Assembly: GCF_900696085.1 (NCBI RefSeq)
Contig: NZ_CAADFC020000028.1
Location: forward strand, 558,001-622,000
Length of the DNA stretch: 64,000 nucleotides
DNA from: Bradyrhizobium ivorense
GTDB taxonomy: Bacteria; Pseudomonadota; Alphaproteobacteria; Rhizobiales; Xanthobacteraceae
Direction: 5' to 3'
The translations under genes were made by a program, and so were the position numbers. This document shows, piece by piece, positions 18,749-27,136 of this stretch (its first letter is position 1; every line of letters starts with the position of its first letter). The notes under the pieces were generated by a model that did not search any database, was not told where the DNA came from, and saw only the letters and a program-made list of their open reading frames with translations.

Positions 18749-19918
18749 ATGTCCGATATCGTCCTCTCCGCCTCGGTTCGTCAGAACCTGCTCTCCCTCC
18801 AGTCCACCGCCGATCTGCTCTCCACCACGCAGAACCGCCTTGCCACCGGCAAGAAGGTCAACACGGCGCTCGACAACCCGACCAACTTCTTCACCGCGCA
18901 ATCGCTGGACAACCGCGCCAGCGACATCAACAACCTGCTCGACGGCATCGGCAACGGTGTGCAGGTGCTGCAGGCTGCCAACACCGGCATCACCTCGCTG
19001 CAGAAGCTGGTCGATACCGCGAAGTCGATCGCCAACCAGGTGCTGCAGAGCCCGACCGGCTACTCCGCCCGCTCGAGCGTCAGCTCGGTGGCGGCGCTTG
19101 GCGGAACGGCGACGAACCTGGTCGACGGCACCACCATCAAGAGCGGTGACGTGCTGGCGATCGCGGCCTCGGCCGGCCAGCCTGCCTTCAGCTTCACGTT
19201 CGGTGCCAGCACGTCGCTGGCGCAATTGAACACGGCGCTTTCGGCCAGCAACCTGTCGGCGACCCTCGACAGCTCGAACAAGCTCGTCATCACCACGACG
19301 AACGATGCGGCGTCCTCGACCATCGGAGCGGTGACCTTCACCAACACCGGCGGCGGCACCGCCACGTTTGGTGCGGCGGGCACGGCTCCGGTTGCTGATG
19401 CGGCCTCGCAGTCGGCCCGTGCCGCGCTGGTGGCGCAGTACAACAACACCATCGCGCAGATCACGACGACGGCGCAGGATGCATCGTTCAACGGCGTCAA
19501 CCTGTTGAGCGGCGACAGCTTGAAGCTGACCTTCAACGAGACCGGCAAGTCGACGCTCTCGATCACCGGCGTCAAGTTCGATGCCGCCGGCCTCGGCCTC
19601 AATGCGCTGACCGCGGGCACCGACTTCCTCGACAACAACTCGGCGAACAAGGTGATCTCGACGTTGAGTTCGGCGAGCTCTGCATTGCGCAGCCAGGCCT
19701 CGACGCTGGGCTCGAACCTGTCGATCGTGCAGATCCGTCAGGACTTCTCGAAGAACCTGATCAACGTGCTGCAGACCGGCTCGTCCAACCTGACGCTGGC
19801 CGACACCAACGAGGAAGCGGCCAACAGCCAGGCGCTGTCGACCCGCCAGTCGATCGCGGTGTCCGCGCTGGCGTTGGCCAACCAGAGCCAGCAGAGCGTG
19901 CTGCAGCTGCTCCGCTAA
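18749..19918 (+). CDS. fliC: Flagellin
   Basis: The 389-residue filament protein has conserved terminal D0/D1 helices (SVRQNLLSLQSTADLLSTT; RLATGKKVNTALDNP; C-terminal ANQSQQSVLQLLR). The middle (about residues 125-215) is a Ser/Thr/Ala-rich beta domain that begins GTTIKSGDVLAI and resembles the DUF1522-like insert of FlgE and FlgL only loosely. The start is ATG 18749, 8 bases behind AGAAAGG; the ATG at 18743 is too close. It is flanked by flbT and flaF, its usual post-transcriptional regulators, and ends with a terminator. Confidence 0.94.
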   Translation: MSDIVLSASVRQNLLSLQSTADLLSTTQNRLATGKKVNTALDNPTNFFTAQSLDNRASDINNLLDGIGNGVQVLQAANTGITSLQKLVDTAKSIANQVLQSPTGYSARSSVSSVAALGGTATNLVDGTTIKSGDVLAIAASAGQPAFSFTFGASTSLAQLNTALSASNLSATLDSSNKLVITTTNDAASSTIGAVTFTNTGGGTATFGAAGTAPVADAASQSARAALVAQYNNTIAQITTTAQDASFNGVNLLSGDSLKLTFNETGKSTLSITGVKFDAAGLGLNALTAGTDFLDNNSANKVISTLSSASSALRSQASTLGSNLSIVQIRQDFSKNLINVLQTGSSNLTLADTNEEAANSQALSTRQSIAVSALALANQSQQSVLQLLR

Positions 19919-19940
19919 GCGCGGTGCCGGATGGCTTCGA

Positions 19941-19967
19941 AACGGCGGGGGAAACCCCGCCGTTTTT
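19941..19967 (+). terminator. Rho-independent terminator after flagellin
   Basis: AACGGCGGGG-GAAA-CCCCGCCGTT is a ten-pair stem with a GAAA tetraloop followed by TTT, 22 bases after the flagellin stop. Confidence 0.9.
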
Positions 19968-20115
19968 GTTTGCTCCAGCTAAACTACGGTGCCGCGAGAA
20001 GGACGCATTTCGTAACGGCTGCTAACCATATTTAAAGGCGCCGGATGCATAAATATCGGGCGCTAGAATTGCGTCCCCGCGGCTCGAGAAATCCGCTTCC
20101 CATCGAGGTCATTGA

Positions 20116-20481
20116 ATGTCGAATGCAGCCCAGGCCTACGCACGCACGTCCACCGTGACGGCGTCGCCCCGTGAAATCGAAGCGCAGGCTCTGTTAAAGG
20201 CCGCCCGGCAGCTGCAGGAAGTCCAGACCAATTGGAACGGTGCCGACAAGGCACTGGATCAGGCACTGCTGTTCAACCGCCGCCTGTGGTCGATCTTCCT
20301 CAGCGCAGCGCAGGGCGACGACAATCCGCAGCCGCTCGAGGTCCGGCAGAACATCGCCAATATCGGCGTCTTCGTCATGAAGCAGACCGTCGACATCCAG
20401 ATGAATCCCGATCCAGCGAAGCTGAAGTCGCTGATCGACATCAACTGCAATCTCGCCGCCGGCCTGTCCGGCCGCGCCTGA
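20116..20481 (+). CDS. flaF: Flagellin regulator FlaF
   Basis: FlaF (121 residues) works with FlbT in flagellin production and is restricted to alphaproteobacteria. The pattern AYARTSTVTASPREIEAQAL followed by NRRLWSIF and NIGVFVMKQT is typical. The 5' region (about 20010-20035) holds GTAACGGCTGCTAACC, a poor CtrA-like match. A small unknown gene follows 28 bases later. Confidence 0.93.
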   Translation: MSNAAQAYARTSTVTASPREIEAQALLKAARQLQEVQTNWNGADKALDQALLFNRRLWSIFLSAAQGDDNPQPLEVRQNIANIGVFVMKQTVDIQMNPDPAKLKSLIDINCNLAAGLSGRA

Positions 20482-20509
20482 TCGATCGTTTTTCGGCGGA
20501 GCCTCCGGC

Positions 20510-20875
20510 ATGGCCGACCTGATGAGCATCCTGTCGGCCAACTACAAGGCGGTGGGGCTGTCGGTTCCGTCCAAGACGCCCTATGTTGCGGTCGATCCGA
20601 CGCTCTACGAGGGTAGCTGGAGCGGCAAGTACGCCAACAACAAGTCGTTCAATGTCACCGTGTCGAATGTCGACGGCTTCCGCGCCAAGGTGCACTACCA
20701 GAGCGACGGGACCAGCAAGTATCAGGACGTGCTGATCAAGGACAGCGCGTTCCGGATCGGCGATACCAAATTCTCGCTGGTGCAGAAGGGCACGGCGCTG
20801 ATCGCCAATGTCGTCACCGATCCCGCCACCGGATCGACCTACCTCGACAAGGCCTACGCCACGCAGAAGACCTGA
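20510..20875 (+). CDS. Unknown small protein of the flagellar cluster
   Basis: I do not recognise this family. The 121-residue product has no signal peptide or membrane helix. It reads as a short helical start (MADLMSILSANYKAVGL) followed by a beta-rich domain (YEGSWSGKYANNKSFNVTVS, RAKVHYQSD, DTKFSLVQKG). It follows flaF by 28 bases, so co-transcription with flaF is likely, and it may bind or stabilise flagellar export substrates; that role is a guess. It ends 11 bases from the convergent FlaG-like gene. Confidence 0.7.
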   Translation: MADLMSILSANYKAVGLSVPSKTPYVAVDPTLYEGSWSGKYANNKSFNVTVSNVDGFRAKVHYQSDGTSKYQDVLIKDSAFRIGDTKFSLVQKGTALIANVVTDPATGSTYLDKAYATQKT

Positions 20876-20885
20876 GAGCTTCCGC

Positions 20886-21278
20886 TCAGGCGCGGCGGTC
20901 AGTGGCACGCAGCCGCGTCGGCGCATCCTTGCTGAGGTCGAGGGCGTGGAAATAGGCGCGGCGGCGCAGCACCGCTTCTTCCGGATACTGCTTCACCACC
21001 AGATTGGTGCGATTGTCGACCACCTGGTAGACCACGGCGCGGGCATCGCGGTCGATGATGACCTGGTTGGTGACTGACGCGGATGCAGCCTGATTGGACA
21101 GCGACGCATTGACTGCGTTCGGATCGATGGTGACGCGCGTGACCGGCTCCGGAGCGGTGACGCTCTGGCTCGCCGGCAGCTCGGTCGGAACTGCCTTCTG
21201 CGCCGTCTCGCTCGCGGGCGGGAGTATCGGCGCCGCAACCGGTGCCCCCACCGGCTTGATGTTGAAATCCGTACTCAT
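20886..21278 (-). CDS. FlaG-like flagellar protein
   Basis: The C-terminal half (NQVIIDRDARAVVYQVVD, then TNLVVKQYPEEAVLRRRAYF) matches the FlaG pattern of a beta hairpin ending in Q-x-P-x-E. The N-terminal half is a low-complexity Pro/Ala/Thr segment. FlaG proteins affect filament length in other bacteria. The start at MSTDFNI is preferred over a start 16 codons upstream. A small hairpin (TAGTGC-GAAA-GCACTA, 21289-21304) lies just before the gene. Confidence 0.65.
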   Translation of the reverse strand: MSTDFNIKPVGAPVAAPILPPASETAQKAVPTELPASQSVTAPEPVTRVTIDPNAVNASLSNQAASASVTNQVIIDRDARAVVYQVVDNRTNLVVKQYPEEAVLRRRAYFHALDLSKDAPTRLRATDRRA

Positions 21279-21438
21279 GGCAGCCTCATAGTGCGAAAGC
21301 ACTAGTTTGCTTGAGTCAAATCCCAACCCCTCCTGTTCCGCAACTCTACGGGGAACCTCTCAACAGGCTGTTAGAGAACACGCTGAACGCCGCGCTGACC
21401 TGGGCGCGGCGAATTGATGAAAATTGTAGGCGATCGCC

Positions 21439-21936
21439 TCAGAGCGAGCGGCTGACGGCGATCGGCCGCATGTTGCGCGGACCGGGCGCGGCACGCTGGC
21501 CGTTCGCGGTGTAGGTGTTCGGGATGTTGCGGCGCTGCACCTCGGCGTTGACGCCGCGCACGATGCCTTCGGACACCGCATGCGCGGTCGCAAGCACCGT
21601 CAGATTGACCTGCAGCATGGCGCGGAAGGTGTCGTGATGGCGCCGCAGCGTCGCCAGCAATTCGGGATCGGTCTGCGTCAGCATCTTCTGCATCGATTTC
21701 AGATGCTCGACCGCGAGCATGTAGCGCCGCGACAGCTCCGACTTCTCGGTCTCGAGCCGGATCGCCTCGCGGATCTTGCCGGCGCGCACGAACTCGGTTT
21801 CCTGCTCGACCACGGCGAGCAGCGCGCTCATCACCTCCGTCAGCTCGTTGGCGAGCCGCGCGACGTCGGGCGGCGTCGGATGTGCCGGCCGCGCGGCGGG
21901 GGCGGAGGCGGACCGCTGCTGGGGACGCTGGTTCAT
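21439..21936 (-). CDS. FlgN-like export chaperone
   Basis: The 165-residue product is mostly alpha-helical with a central coiled coil (residues 25-120: LANELTEVMSALLAVVEQET, LETEKSELSRRYMLAVEHL). Its size, helical pattern and position behind flgJ fit the FlgN family, the chaperone for FlgK and FlgL, which are encoded about 6 kb upstream. Sequence similarity in this family is weak, so the call is tentative. It starts 22 bases after flgJ on the minus strand and is probably the last gene of the flgI-flgJ unit. Confidence 0.6.
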   Translation of the reverse strand: MNQRPQQRSASAPAARPAHPTPPDVARLANELTEVMSALLAVVEQETEFVRAGKIREAIRLETEKSELSRRYMLAVEHLKSMQKMLTQTDPELLATLRRHHDTFRAMLQVNLTVLATAHAVSEGIVRGVNAEVQRRNIPNTYTANGQRAAPGPRNMRPIAVSRSL

Positions 21937-21958
21937 CGCGCTGCTCCTCGAGACCGAA

Positions 21959-22315
21959 TTAGCTCTTGTTCGCTTGCTGCAGGATCAGCGAGCGGAACAC
22001 TTCATTGGAAATGCCGACGCCGCCGGACTTGGCAAAATTCTTCGCATACTGGTCGGTCAGCATCGATCGCCACGGGCCGGTGCCGACGGTGTCGCCGAAC
22101 GGGCCGTCGCCCTTCAGCCCGGTCGTCATCTGCGAGAACATCGTGTTCAGGAACATCGATTCGAAATCGGTCGCGGTCGCCTTGGCCTTGGCCTGCGCCT
22201 GCGGCGACACCTTCTGCAGCGCCTCCTGCAGCACCGGATCGGGGCGGCCGTTGAACATCGGCATCAAGGCCTTGTTCGGCATGCTGCCCGCGGTGGAGTT
22301 GATCAGGCTTGCCAT
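21959..22315 (-). CDS. flgJ: Rod-binding protein (FlgJ N-terminal domain type, CheL-like)
   Basis: This 118-residue protein has only the rod-cap domain of FlgJ (FESMFLNTMFSQMTTGLKGD, WRSMLTDQYAKNFAKSGGVG) and lacks the muramidase domain of the enteric protein, as is normal in alphaproteobacteria, where it is also called CheL. It assists rod assembly in the periplasm. ATG 22315 overlaps the flgI stop by one base (TGATG), so the two are translationally coupled. Confidence 0.85.
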   Translation of the reverse strand: MASLINSTAGSMPNKALMPMFNGRPDPVLQEALQKVSPQAQAKAKATATDFESMFLNTMFSQMTTGLKGDGPFGDTVGTGPWRSMLTDQYAKNFAKSGGVGISNEVFRSLILQQANKS

Positions 22316-23439
22316 CACATCACCTCGATGTCGGCTTCGATCGCGCCGGCAGCCTTGATCGCCTGCAGGATGCTGATCAGATCGCGCGGTCCGATGCCGA
22401 GGCCATTGAGGCCGTCGACCAGCTGCTGCAGCGACACGCCGTTGCGGACCACCGCGAATTTCTTGCCGTCCTCGGTGACCTGAACGCTGCTACGCGGCGT
22501 CACCACGGTGCGGCCGCGCGACAGCGGATTGGGCTGGCTGACCTGCGGGCTCTCCGAGATCGTGACGGTGAGGTTGCCCTGCGCCACCGCGACGGTGGCG
22601 ACGCGAACGTCGCGGCCCATCACGATGATGCCGGAACGCTCGTCGATCACGATCTTGGCCGCGAGATCAGGGTCGACCTGCAGCTGCTCGATCTCGGTCA
22701 GGAAGGCGACGACGTTGCCCTTGAACTCCGGTGGGATCGAAAGCTGCACGGTGGAGGGATCGAGCGGCTCGGCTGTCTTGACGCCGAGATAGTCGTTCAC
22801 TGCGGCGGCGATCCGCTTGGCCGTCGTGAAGTCGGCGTTGCGCAGCGCGAGGCGGACGTTGGGCAGGCGGTTGAGCGCGAACTCGATCTCGCGCTCGATG
22901 ATGGCGCCGTTGGCGATGCGGCCGACGGTCGGCACGCCGCGCACGATTTTTGCCGCTTCGCCCTCGGCATTGAAGCCCGAGATCGCCAGCGTGCCCTGCG
23001 CCACGGCGTAAACGTTGCCGTCGGCGCCGAGCAGGGGGGTGACGAGCAGGGTGCCGCCGCGCAGATCCTTGGCGTCGCCGAGCGCCGAGACGGTGACGTC
23101 CATCCGCGTGCCCTGGGTGCCGAAGGCCGGCAGATTGCCGGTCACCATCACCGCGGCGACGTTGCCGGTGCGGATGGTGGCGCCGCGGATGTTGACACCC
23201 ATGCGTTCAAGCATCGCCTGCAGCGACTGCTTGGTGAAGGGGATGTTGTTCAGGGTGTCGCCGGTGCCGTTGAGGCCGACCACGAGGCCGTAGCCGATCA
23301 GCTGGTTCTGGCGCACGCCCTCGATATTGGCGAGGTCCTTGATCCGCGACGTCGCCGCAGCGGGCATGACCGATGCCGCCAGCGCCAGCAGCGCGGCGCA
23401 GGTCATGACGAAGTGTCTTGCGGTGCGGATGCCGGGCAT
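22315..23439 (-). CDS. flgI: Flagellar P-ring protein FlgI
   Basis: FlgI forms the periplasmic P-ring around the rod. The signature RIKDLANIEGVRQNQLIGYG and GLVVGLNGTGD follow a Sec signal peptide (MPGIRTARHFVMTCAALLAL...MPAAA). The start is at 23439; in-frame ATGs up to 23502 would place the start before the transcription start predicted from the sigma-54 site at 23510-23526. It is divergent from fliX, as in Caulobacter. Confidence 0.95.
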   Translation of the reverse strand: MPGIRTARHFVMTCAALLALAASVMPAAATSRIKDLANIEGVRQNQLIGYGLVVGLNGTGDTLNNIPFTKQSLQAMLERMGVNIRGATIRTGNVAAVMVTGNLPAFGTQGTRMDVTVSALGDAKDLRGGTLLVTPLLGADGNVYAVAQGTLAISGFNAEGEAAKIVRGVPTVGRIANGAIIEREIEFALNRLPNVRLALRNADFTTAKRIAAAVNDYLGVKTAEPLDPSTVQLSIPPEFKGNVVAFLTEIEQLQVDPDLAAKIVIDERSGIIVMGRDVRVATVAVAQGNLTVTISESPQVSQPNPLSRGRTVVTPRSSVQVTEDGKKFAVVRNGVSLQQLVDGLNGLGIGPRDLISILQAIKAAGAIEADIEVM

Positions 23440-23509
23440 CCCGATGCTCCCCTCAAACTTAACTCGTGGATCGCGCGACGCTCCCATGACGGCGATCCGC
23501 AATTAACCA

Positions 23510-23526
23510 TGCGAGCCTCGTGCCAG
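23510..23526 (-). promoter_or_regulatory. Sigma-54 promoter of flgI-flgJ
   Basis: Read on the minus strand, CTGGCACGAGGCTCGCA has GG and GC separated by ten bases and differs from YTGGCACG-N4-TTGC at one position (TCGC for TTGC). Transcription would start near 23500, about 60 bases before the chosen flgI start codon. Confidence 0.7.
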
Positions 23527-23641
23527 CGGGTTTCTCCGGCGCAATGTGTTGATAGCTTTATCGAAATTGTCGGCGCGCCGTTTTGCTCCGGTTCGCCACC
23601 CCGCGCGAAACTGCCGCGCGGCGGCAGAAATTGCCGGGTCG

Positions 23642-23658
23642 TTTACGCGCCGTTAACC
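23642..23658 (+). promoter_or_regulatory. CtrA-type box upstream of fliX
   Basis: TTTA-CGCGCCG-TTAACC differs by one base from TTAA-N7-TTAACC and lies 41 bases before fliX. In Caulobacter the fliX gene is a direct CtrA target, so the position is meaningful. Confidence 0.65.
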
Positions 23659-23698
23659 ATAAGGCGGCGAAGCTTGCGGCACTCAGGCCCGCGGGATC

Positions 23699-24118
23699 AT
23701 GGCGATGCGCATTTACGGACCGAACGGCACCACACTTGGCGCGCCCACCAGCGCCACGCGCCGCACCTCGTCGGGCGGCTTCTCGCTGCCCGACACCACG
23801 TCGGCGCAGGAGGAGGTCCGTTCCACCGCCGCACCGAAGGCCGCGGCCGGCATTGACGGGCTGCTCGCGCTGCAGGGCGTCGAAGACCCGACCGAACGCC
23901 GCAAGCGCTCGGTGGCTCGCGGCCGGGGTGCGCTCGACGTGCTCGACGATCTCAAGCTCGGACTGCTCTCCGGCAATTTCGATGCCTCGACCGTGAACCG
24001 ACTGCGCAGCGCCGCGGCGAGCCTGAAGGAATCTTCCGGCGACCCCGGCCTCGATGCCGTGCTCGGCGAGATCGAGCTGCGCGTCGAGGTCGAGCTCGCC
24101 AAGGCCGGGCAATTCTGA
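23699..24118 (+). CDS. fliX: Flagellar assembly checkpoint protein FliX
   Basis: FliX (139 residues) couples completion of the early flagellar structure to activation of the sigma-54 activator FlbD. The sequence MAMRIYGPNG, ASGGF-like SSGGFSLPD, and IDGLLALQGVEDPTERRKRS are family hallmarks. It faces flgI, the arrangement known in Caulobacter, and is preceded by a CtrA-like box. The flbD gene is not in this window. Confidence 0.92.
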   Translation: MAMRIYGPNGTTLGAPTSATRRTSSGGFSLPDTTSAQEEVRSTAAPKAAAGIDGLLALQGVEDPTERRKRSVARGRGALDVLDDLKLGLLSGNFDASTVNRLRSAAASLKESSGDPGLDAVLGEIELRVEVELAKAGQF

Positions 24119-24160
24119 TCCCTCTGGCATTTCGCTAGCTCACCTCAGGCCGCAAGTAGC

Positions 24161-24547
24161 TCAGGCCGCCAGCGCCTTGCGCTGCGCGTCGTAGCGGCGC
24201 TGTGCCGCCAGCACCTCCTTCAAATTCTGTTCGGCCCAGTCGCGCAGCGGATCGACCGCCTCGGCGAGCGTCAGTCCCAGCGGCGTGATCGAATACTCCA
24301 CCGTCACCGGAACCGTCGCAATCGCACGGCGGCGGAGCAGCCCGTCGCGTTCAAGGCTTTTGAGAACTTGCGACAGCATCTTCTGCGAGATTCCTTCAAT
24401 TGCGCGCCGTAACTGATTGAAGCGCATGGGCTCGCCGCGCAGCAGCAACAGGATCAGCACGGCCCATTTGTCGCCGATCCGGTCGAGGATCTGGCGGGTC
24501 GGGCAGCCGGCGGCATAGGCGTCCGGTTTCAGGTGCGAGGCTTTCAT
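24161..24547 (-). CDS. HxlR-family transcription regulator
   Basis: The winged helix-turn-helix of HxlR/YtfH proteins is clear: CPTRQILDRIGDKWAVLILL, then LRRAIEGISQKMLSQVLKSL and a wing. The Cys near residue 16 is the redox-sensing position known from HypR and YtfH-type regulators. The start at MKASHL is placed 8 bases behind GGAGT. It is divergent from an NAD(P)-binding protein of the QorB/YtfG type, a pairing seen with YtfH, and probably responds to electrophiles or oxidants. Confidence 0.88.
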   Translation of the reverse strand: MKASHLKPDAYAAGCPTRQILDRIGDKWAVLILLLLRGEPMRFNQLRRAIEGISQKMLSQVLKSLERDGLLRRRAIATVPVTVEYSITPLGLTLAEAVDPLRDWAEQNLKEVLAAQRRYDAQRKALAA

Positions 24548-24651
24548 CGCGGTCACTCCGGCGTAATCAGGTGAGGCAAAAGTGCGTTCTTCACACCTAC
24601 ATCCGTTTCGCTATCTAGTCACCATTGGAAACCATCCATCGGAGACTTGAG

Positions 24652-25263
24652 ATGAAGATCGCCATCGCCGGCGCGTCCGGCCAGGCCGGCTCGCGCCTCA
24701 CCGCGGAACTGGCCCGCCGCGGCCATACCGTCACCGCCATCGCCCGCAACCCGGAGAAGATCGCTGCACTGCCCAACGTCACCGCCGTCAGGGGTGACGT
24801 GAACGACCAGGCTGGCCTCACTGCGCTGTGGGCCGGCCATGATGCTGCGATCAGCTCGATCCACTTCCTGGATAGCGACCCGGCCAAGCTGATCGGGGCG
24901 GCCAAACAGTCCAAGGTCGGCCGCTACCTCGTGGTCGGCGGGGCCGGCAGCCTCGAAGTGGCGCCCGGCGTCCGCCTGGTGACAACCCCAGGCTTTCCGC
25001 CCCAATACAAGGCCGAGGCCCAGAAAGGGGCCGACTTCCTCGACCTGCTGCGCCAGGAGAAGGAGCTGAACTGGACCTTCCTGTCGCCCTCGGCGCTGTT
25101 CGTGGCCGGGGAGCGGACCGGCAAGTTCCGCCTCGGGACCGACCAGCTGCTGACCGGGACGGACGGAAAAAGCTGGATCTCGTTCGAGGATTTCGCAGTT
25201 GCACTCGCCGACGAAATCGAGCGTCCGGCGCACCTGCGCCGGCGCTTTACGGTCGGTTATTGA
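24652..25263 (+). CDS. NAD(P)-binding oxidoreductase, atypical SDR
   Basis: The Rossmann loop GASGQAGSRL is at residues 7-16 (MKIAIAGASGQAGSR), followed by TAIARNP, the NADP-selecting position, and a central DVNDQAGL. The product of 203 residues belongs to the atypical short-chain dehydrogenases (NmrA/YwnB/QorB-like), in which the Tyr-Lys pair is often missing. The start at ATG 24652 is set by GGAG 8 bases upstream. It is probably controlled by the divergent HxlR regulator. Confidence 0.85.
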   Translation: MKIAIAGASGQAGSRLTAELARRGHTVTAIARNPEKIAALPNVTAVRGDVNDQAGLTALWAGHDAAISSIHFLDSDPAKLIGAAKQSKVGRYLVVGGAGSLEVAPGVRLVTTPGFPPQYKAEAQKGADFLDLLRQEKELNWTFLSPSALFVAGERTGKFRLGTDQLLTGTDGKSWISFEDFAVALADEIERPAHLRRRFTVGY

Positions 25264-25428
25264 GGCCGCCGGGCTGCCTCCGGCCGGGCCGGATAAGTTT
25301 GCCTGTGCAAGGCCTTGGGGGCAGCCCGCTATTGCTGGTGGCAGATATTGTCTGTCACATGTCGTGGCTATATAAGGCGCCGCGCGGAGGGGTCCTGTTC
25401 CCACCGCCAGACAGGGACATGGCTGCCT

Positions 25429-25839
25429 TTGGAAAAGCTGAAGAACTACCGGCCGACTGAAAAAGAGCCTTTCATGAATGAGCGGCAGCGCGAATATTTC
25501 CGCGCCAAGCTGCTGTCCTGGAAGGACGAGATCCTCCGCGAATCGAAAGTCACGCTGCAAACGCTGCAGGAAGAGAACGTCAATCATCCCGATCTCGCCG
25601 ACCGCGCCTCCTCGGAGACCGATCGCGCGATCGAGCTCCGTGCGAGGGATCGTCAGCGCAAGCTGATCTCCAAGATCGACGCGGCGCTGCAGCGCATCGA
25701 GGACAACACCTACGGCTATTGCGAAGAGACCGGGGAGCCGATCTCGTTGAAGCGGCTCGAAGCCCGCCCGATCGCGACGCTGTCGGTCGAGGCGCAGGAA
25801 CGCCACGAGAAGCGCGAGAAGGTCTATCGCGACGAATAG
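25429..25839 (+). CDS. dksA: RNA polymerase-binding transcription factor DksA, zinc-free type
   Basis: DksA binds the secondary channel of RNA polymerase and, with ppGpp, adjusts transcription. The coiled-coil region NERQREYFRAKLLSW and DLADRASSETDRAIELRARD carries the tip residues D-x-A. Of the four zinc cysteines only the first remains (YGYCEETGE); the others are Thr, Ser and Ala, as in other alphaproteobacterial copies. Homologous proteins begin before MNERQ, so I place the start at TTG 25429 (LEKLKNYRPTEKEPF); ATG 25474 is the fallback. DksA genes near fliX are known in this order of bacteria. Confidence 0.88.
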   Translation: MEKLKNYRPTEKEPFMNERQREYFRAKLLSWKDEILRESKVTLQTLQEENVNHPDLADRASSETDRAIELRARDRQRKLISKIDAALQRIEDNTYGYCEETGEPISLKRLEARPIATLSVEAQERHEKREKVYRDE

Positions 25840-26080
25840 TGGCGGCGGATCGCCACGCATTGCCTCCGGCGCGCACCGCCTGTAGGGTCGCGCCGCCATG
25901 ATGACACGTACTCTCAACATCGCCTCGGTCTTCTTCCTGGGCTGATTCCGCTTCCTTTGGGGAAGCGCTGATCCACTCCGCGGGGCATCGCGCTTCGCGG
26001 AACTCCAGTGAACCGAATGAGCCGGCCGGGTTCCGCGCAACGCGGACCACTGAAGGCTGGCGGCAGTTTGAGAGCCAATC

Positions 26081-26887
26081 ATGACCCATCGACACGACGC
26101 GCGTGCGCTTGACGACGCGCAAATCGAGCAATTCATCGCGCAGGGCTTTGTCAGGATCGACAACGCCTTTCCCCGCGAGCTTGCCGACCAGGGCCGCGCC
26201 ATCATGTGGCGCGATCTGCCGTGCAGCGAGCACGATCCGGCGACTTGGACGCGGCCGGTGATCCGGCTGCCGGGATATGGCGGGGAGCCGTTCCGGCAGG
26301 TGATCAACACGCCGCTGCTGCACCGGGCCTTCGACCAGATCGCAGGTCCGGGCCGCTGGCTTCCGCGGGACCACATCGGAACCTTTCCGGTGCGCTTTCC
26401 GCATCCGGGCGATCCCGGCGATGCCGGCTGGCATGTCGATGTCAGCTTTCCCGGCGACGATTGCGACCCGAATGAGCGGCTCGATTTTTCGGCCTGGCGG
26501 GTCAACATCGTCTCGCGCGGCCGGGCGCTGCTGATGCTGTTCCTGTTCTCCGACGTCGGCGTGGACGATGCGCCGACCCGGATCAGGATCGGCTCGCATG
26601 CTCCGATGGCCCGCTACCTCGCGCCGGCCGGCGAGGCCGGACGGGCCCGCATGGTGCTGGACGAGGTCGGCGCCGATTGCGAGGTCGCGCTGGCGACGGG
26701 GCAGGCGGGCACGGTGTATCTGTGTCATCCTTTCCTCATCCATGCGGCGCAGAAGCATCGGGGAAGCACGCCGCGCTTCATGGCCCAGCCGGCGCTCGGC
26801 GCCGGCGAGCCGTACCGGCTCGAGCGCGGCGACGGCGCGTACTCGCCGGTCGAGATCGCGATCCGGAATGCGCTTGGAATGAGGTGA
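26081..26887 (+). CDS. Phytanoyl-CoA dioxygenase (PhyH) family protein
   Basis: A 2-oxoglutarate/Fe(II) dioxygenase of 268 residues. The iron ligands H-x-D are in GWHVDVSFPG (about 117-119), and the distal His is in CHPFLIHAAQKHRG (about 225). The opening LDDAQIEQFIAQGFVRIDNAF is the family start. The substrate is unknown. The 241 bases upstream contain only a 15-codon open frame that ends early and no recognisable gene. A large palindromic repeat follows. Confidence 0.85.
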   Translation: MTHRHDARALDDAQIEQFIAQGFVRIDNAFPRELADQGRAIMWRDLPCSEHDPATWTRPVIRLPGYGGEPFRQVINTPLLHRAFDQIAGPGRWLPRDHIGTFPVRFPHPGDPGDAGWHVDVSFPGDDCDPNERLDFSAWRVNIVSRGRALLMLFLFSDVGVDDAPTRIRIGSHAPMARYLAPAGEAGRARMVLDEVGADCEVALATGQAGTVYLCHPFLIHAAQKHRGSTPRFMAQPALGAGEPYRLERGDGAYSPVEIAIRNALGMR

Positions 26888-26910
26888 GGCGGCACTTCCA
26901 CGAACTGGCT

Positions 26911-27087
26911 CCGCCTCTCCCGCTTGCGGGGGAGGCATAGGCCGCCTTCGGCGGCCGTCTCTAAGTGACGCCGAAGCAAAGCTTCGGCTATGTCGCATCG
27001 AAGATGCGATCCGGGTGGGGGCTCTTTCCACGACGTGACTCGTGGAGACACCCCCACCCCGACCTCCCCCGCAAGCGGGAGAGGGAG
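26911..27087. repeat. Long palindromic intergenic repeat
   Basis: The outer arms CCTCTCCCGCTTGCGGGGGAGG (26914-26935) and its exact inverse (27063-27084) enclose smaller hairpins (GCCGCCTTCGGCGGC; GAAGCAAAGCTTC; GTCTCCACGAGTCACGTCGTG-type). It fills the gap between two plus-strand genes. A shorter relative lies at 8578-8630. It could fold as a large branched RNA and may reduce read-through. Confidence 0.75.
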
Positions 27088-27136
27088 TGCAGTGCCGATG
27101 CCGCAACCATTCGCGACGATGGAGTGAGCTGACACC

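Noticed and set aside
25898-25945. Short frame MMTRTLNIASVFFLG followed by a stop
   Set aside because: Fifteen codons only. It might be the start of a decayed small gene, but nothing downstream supports it.
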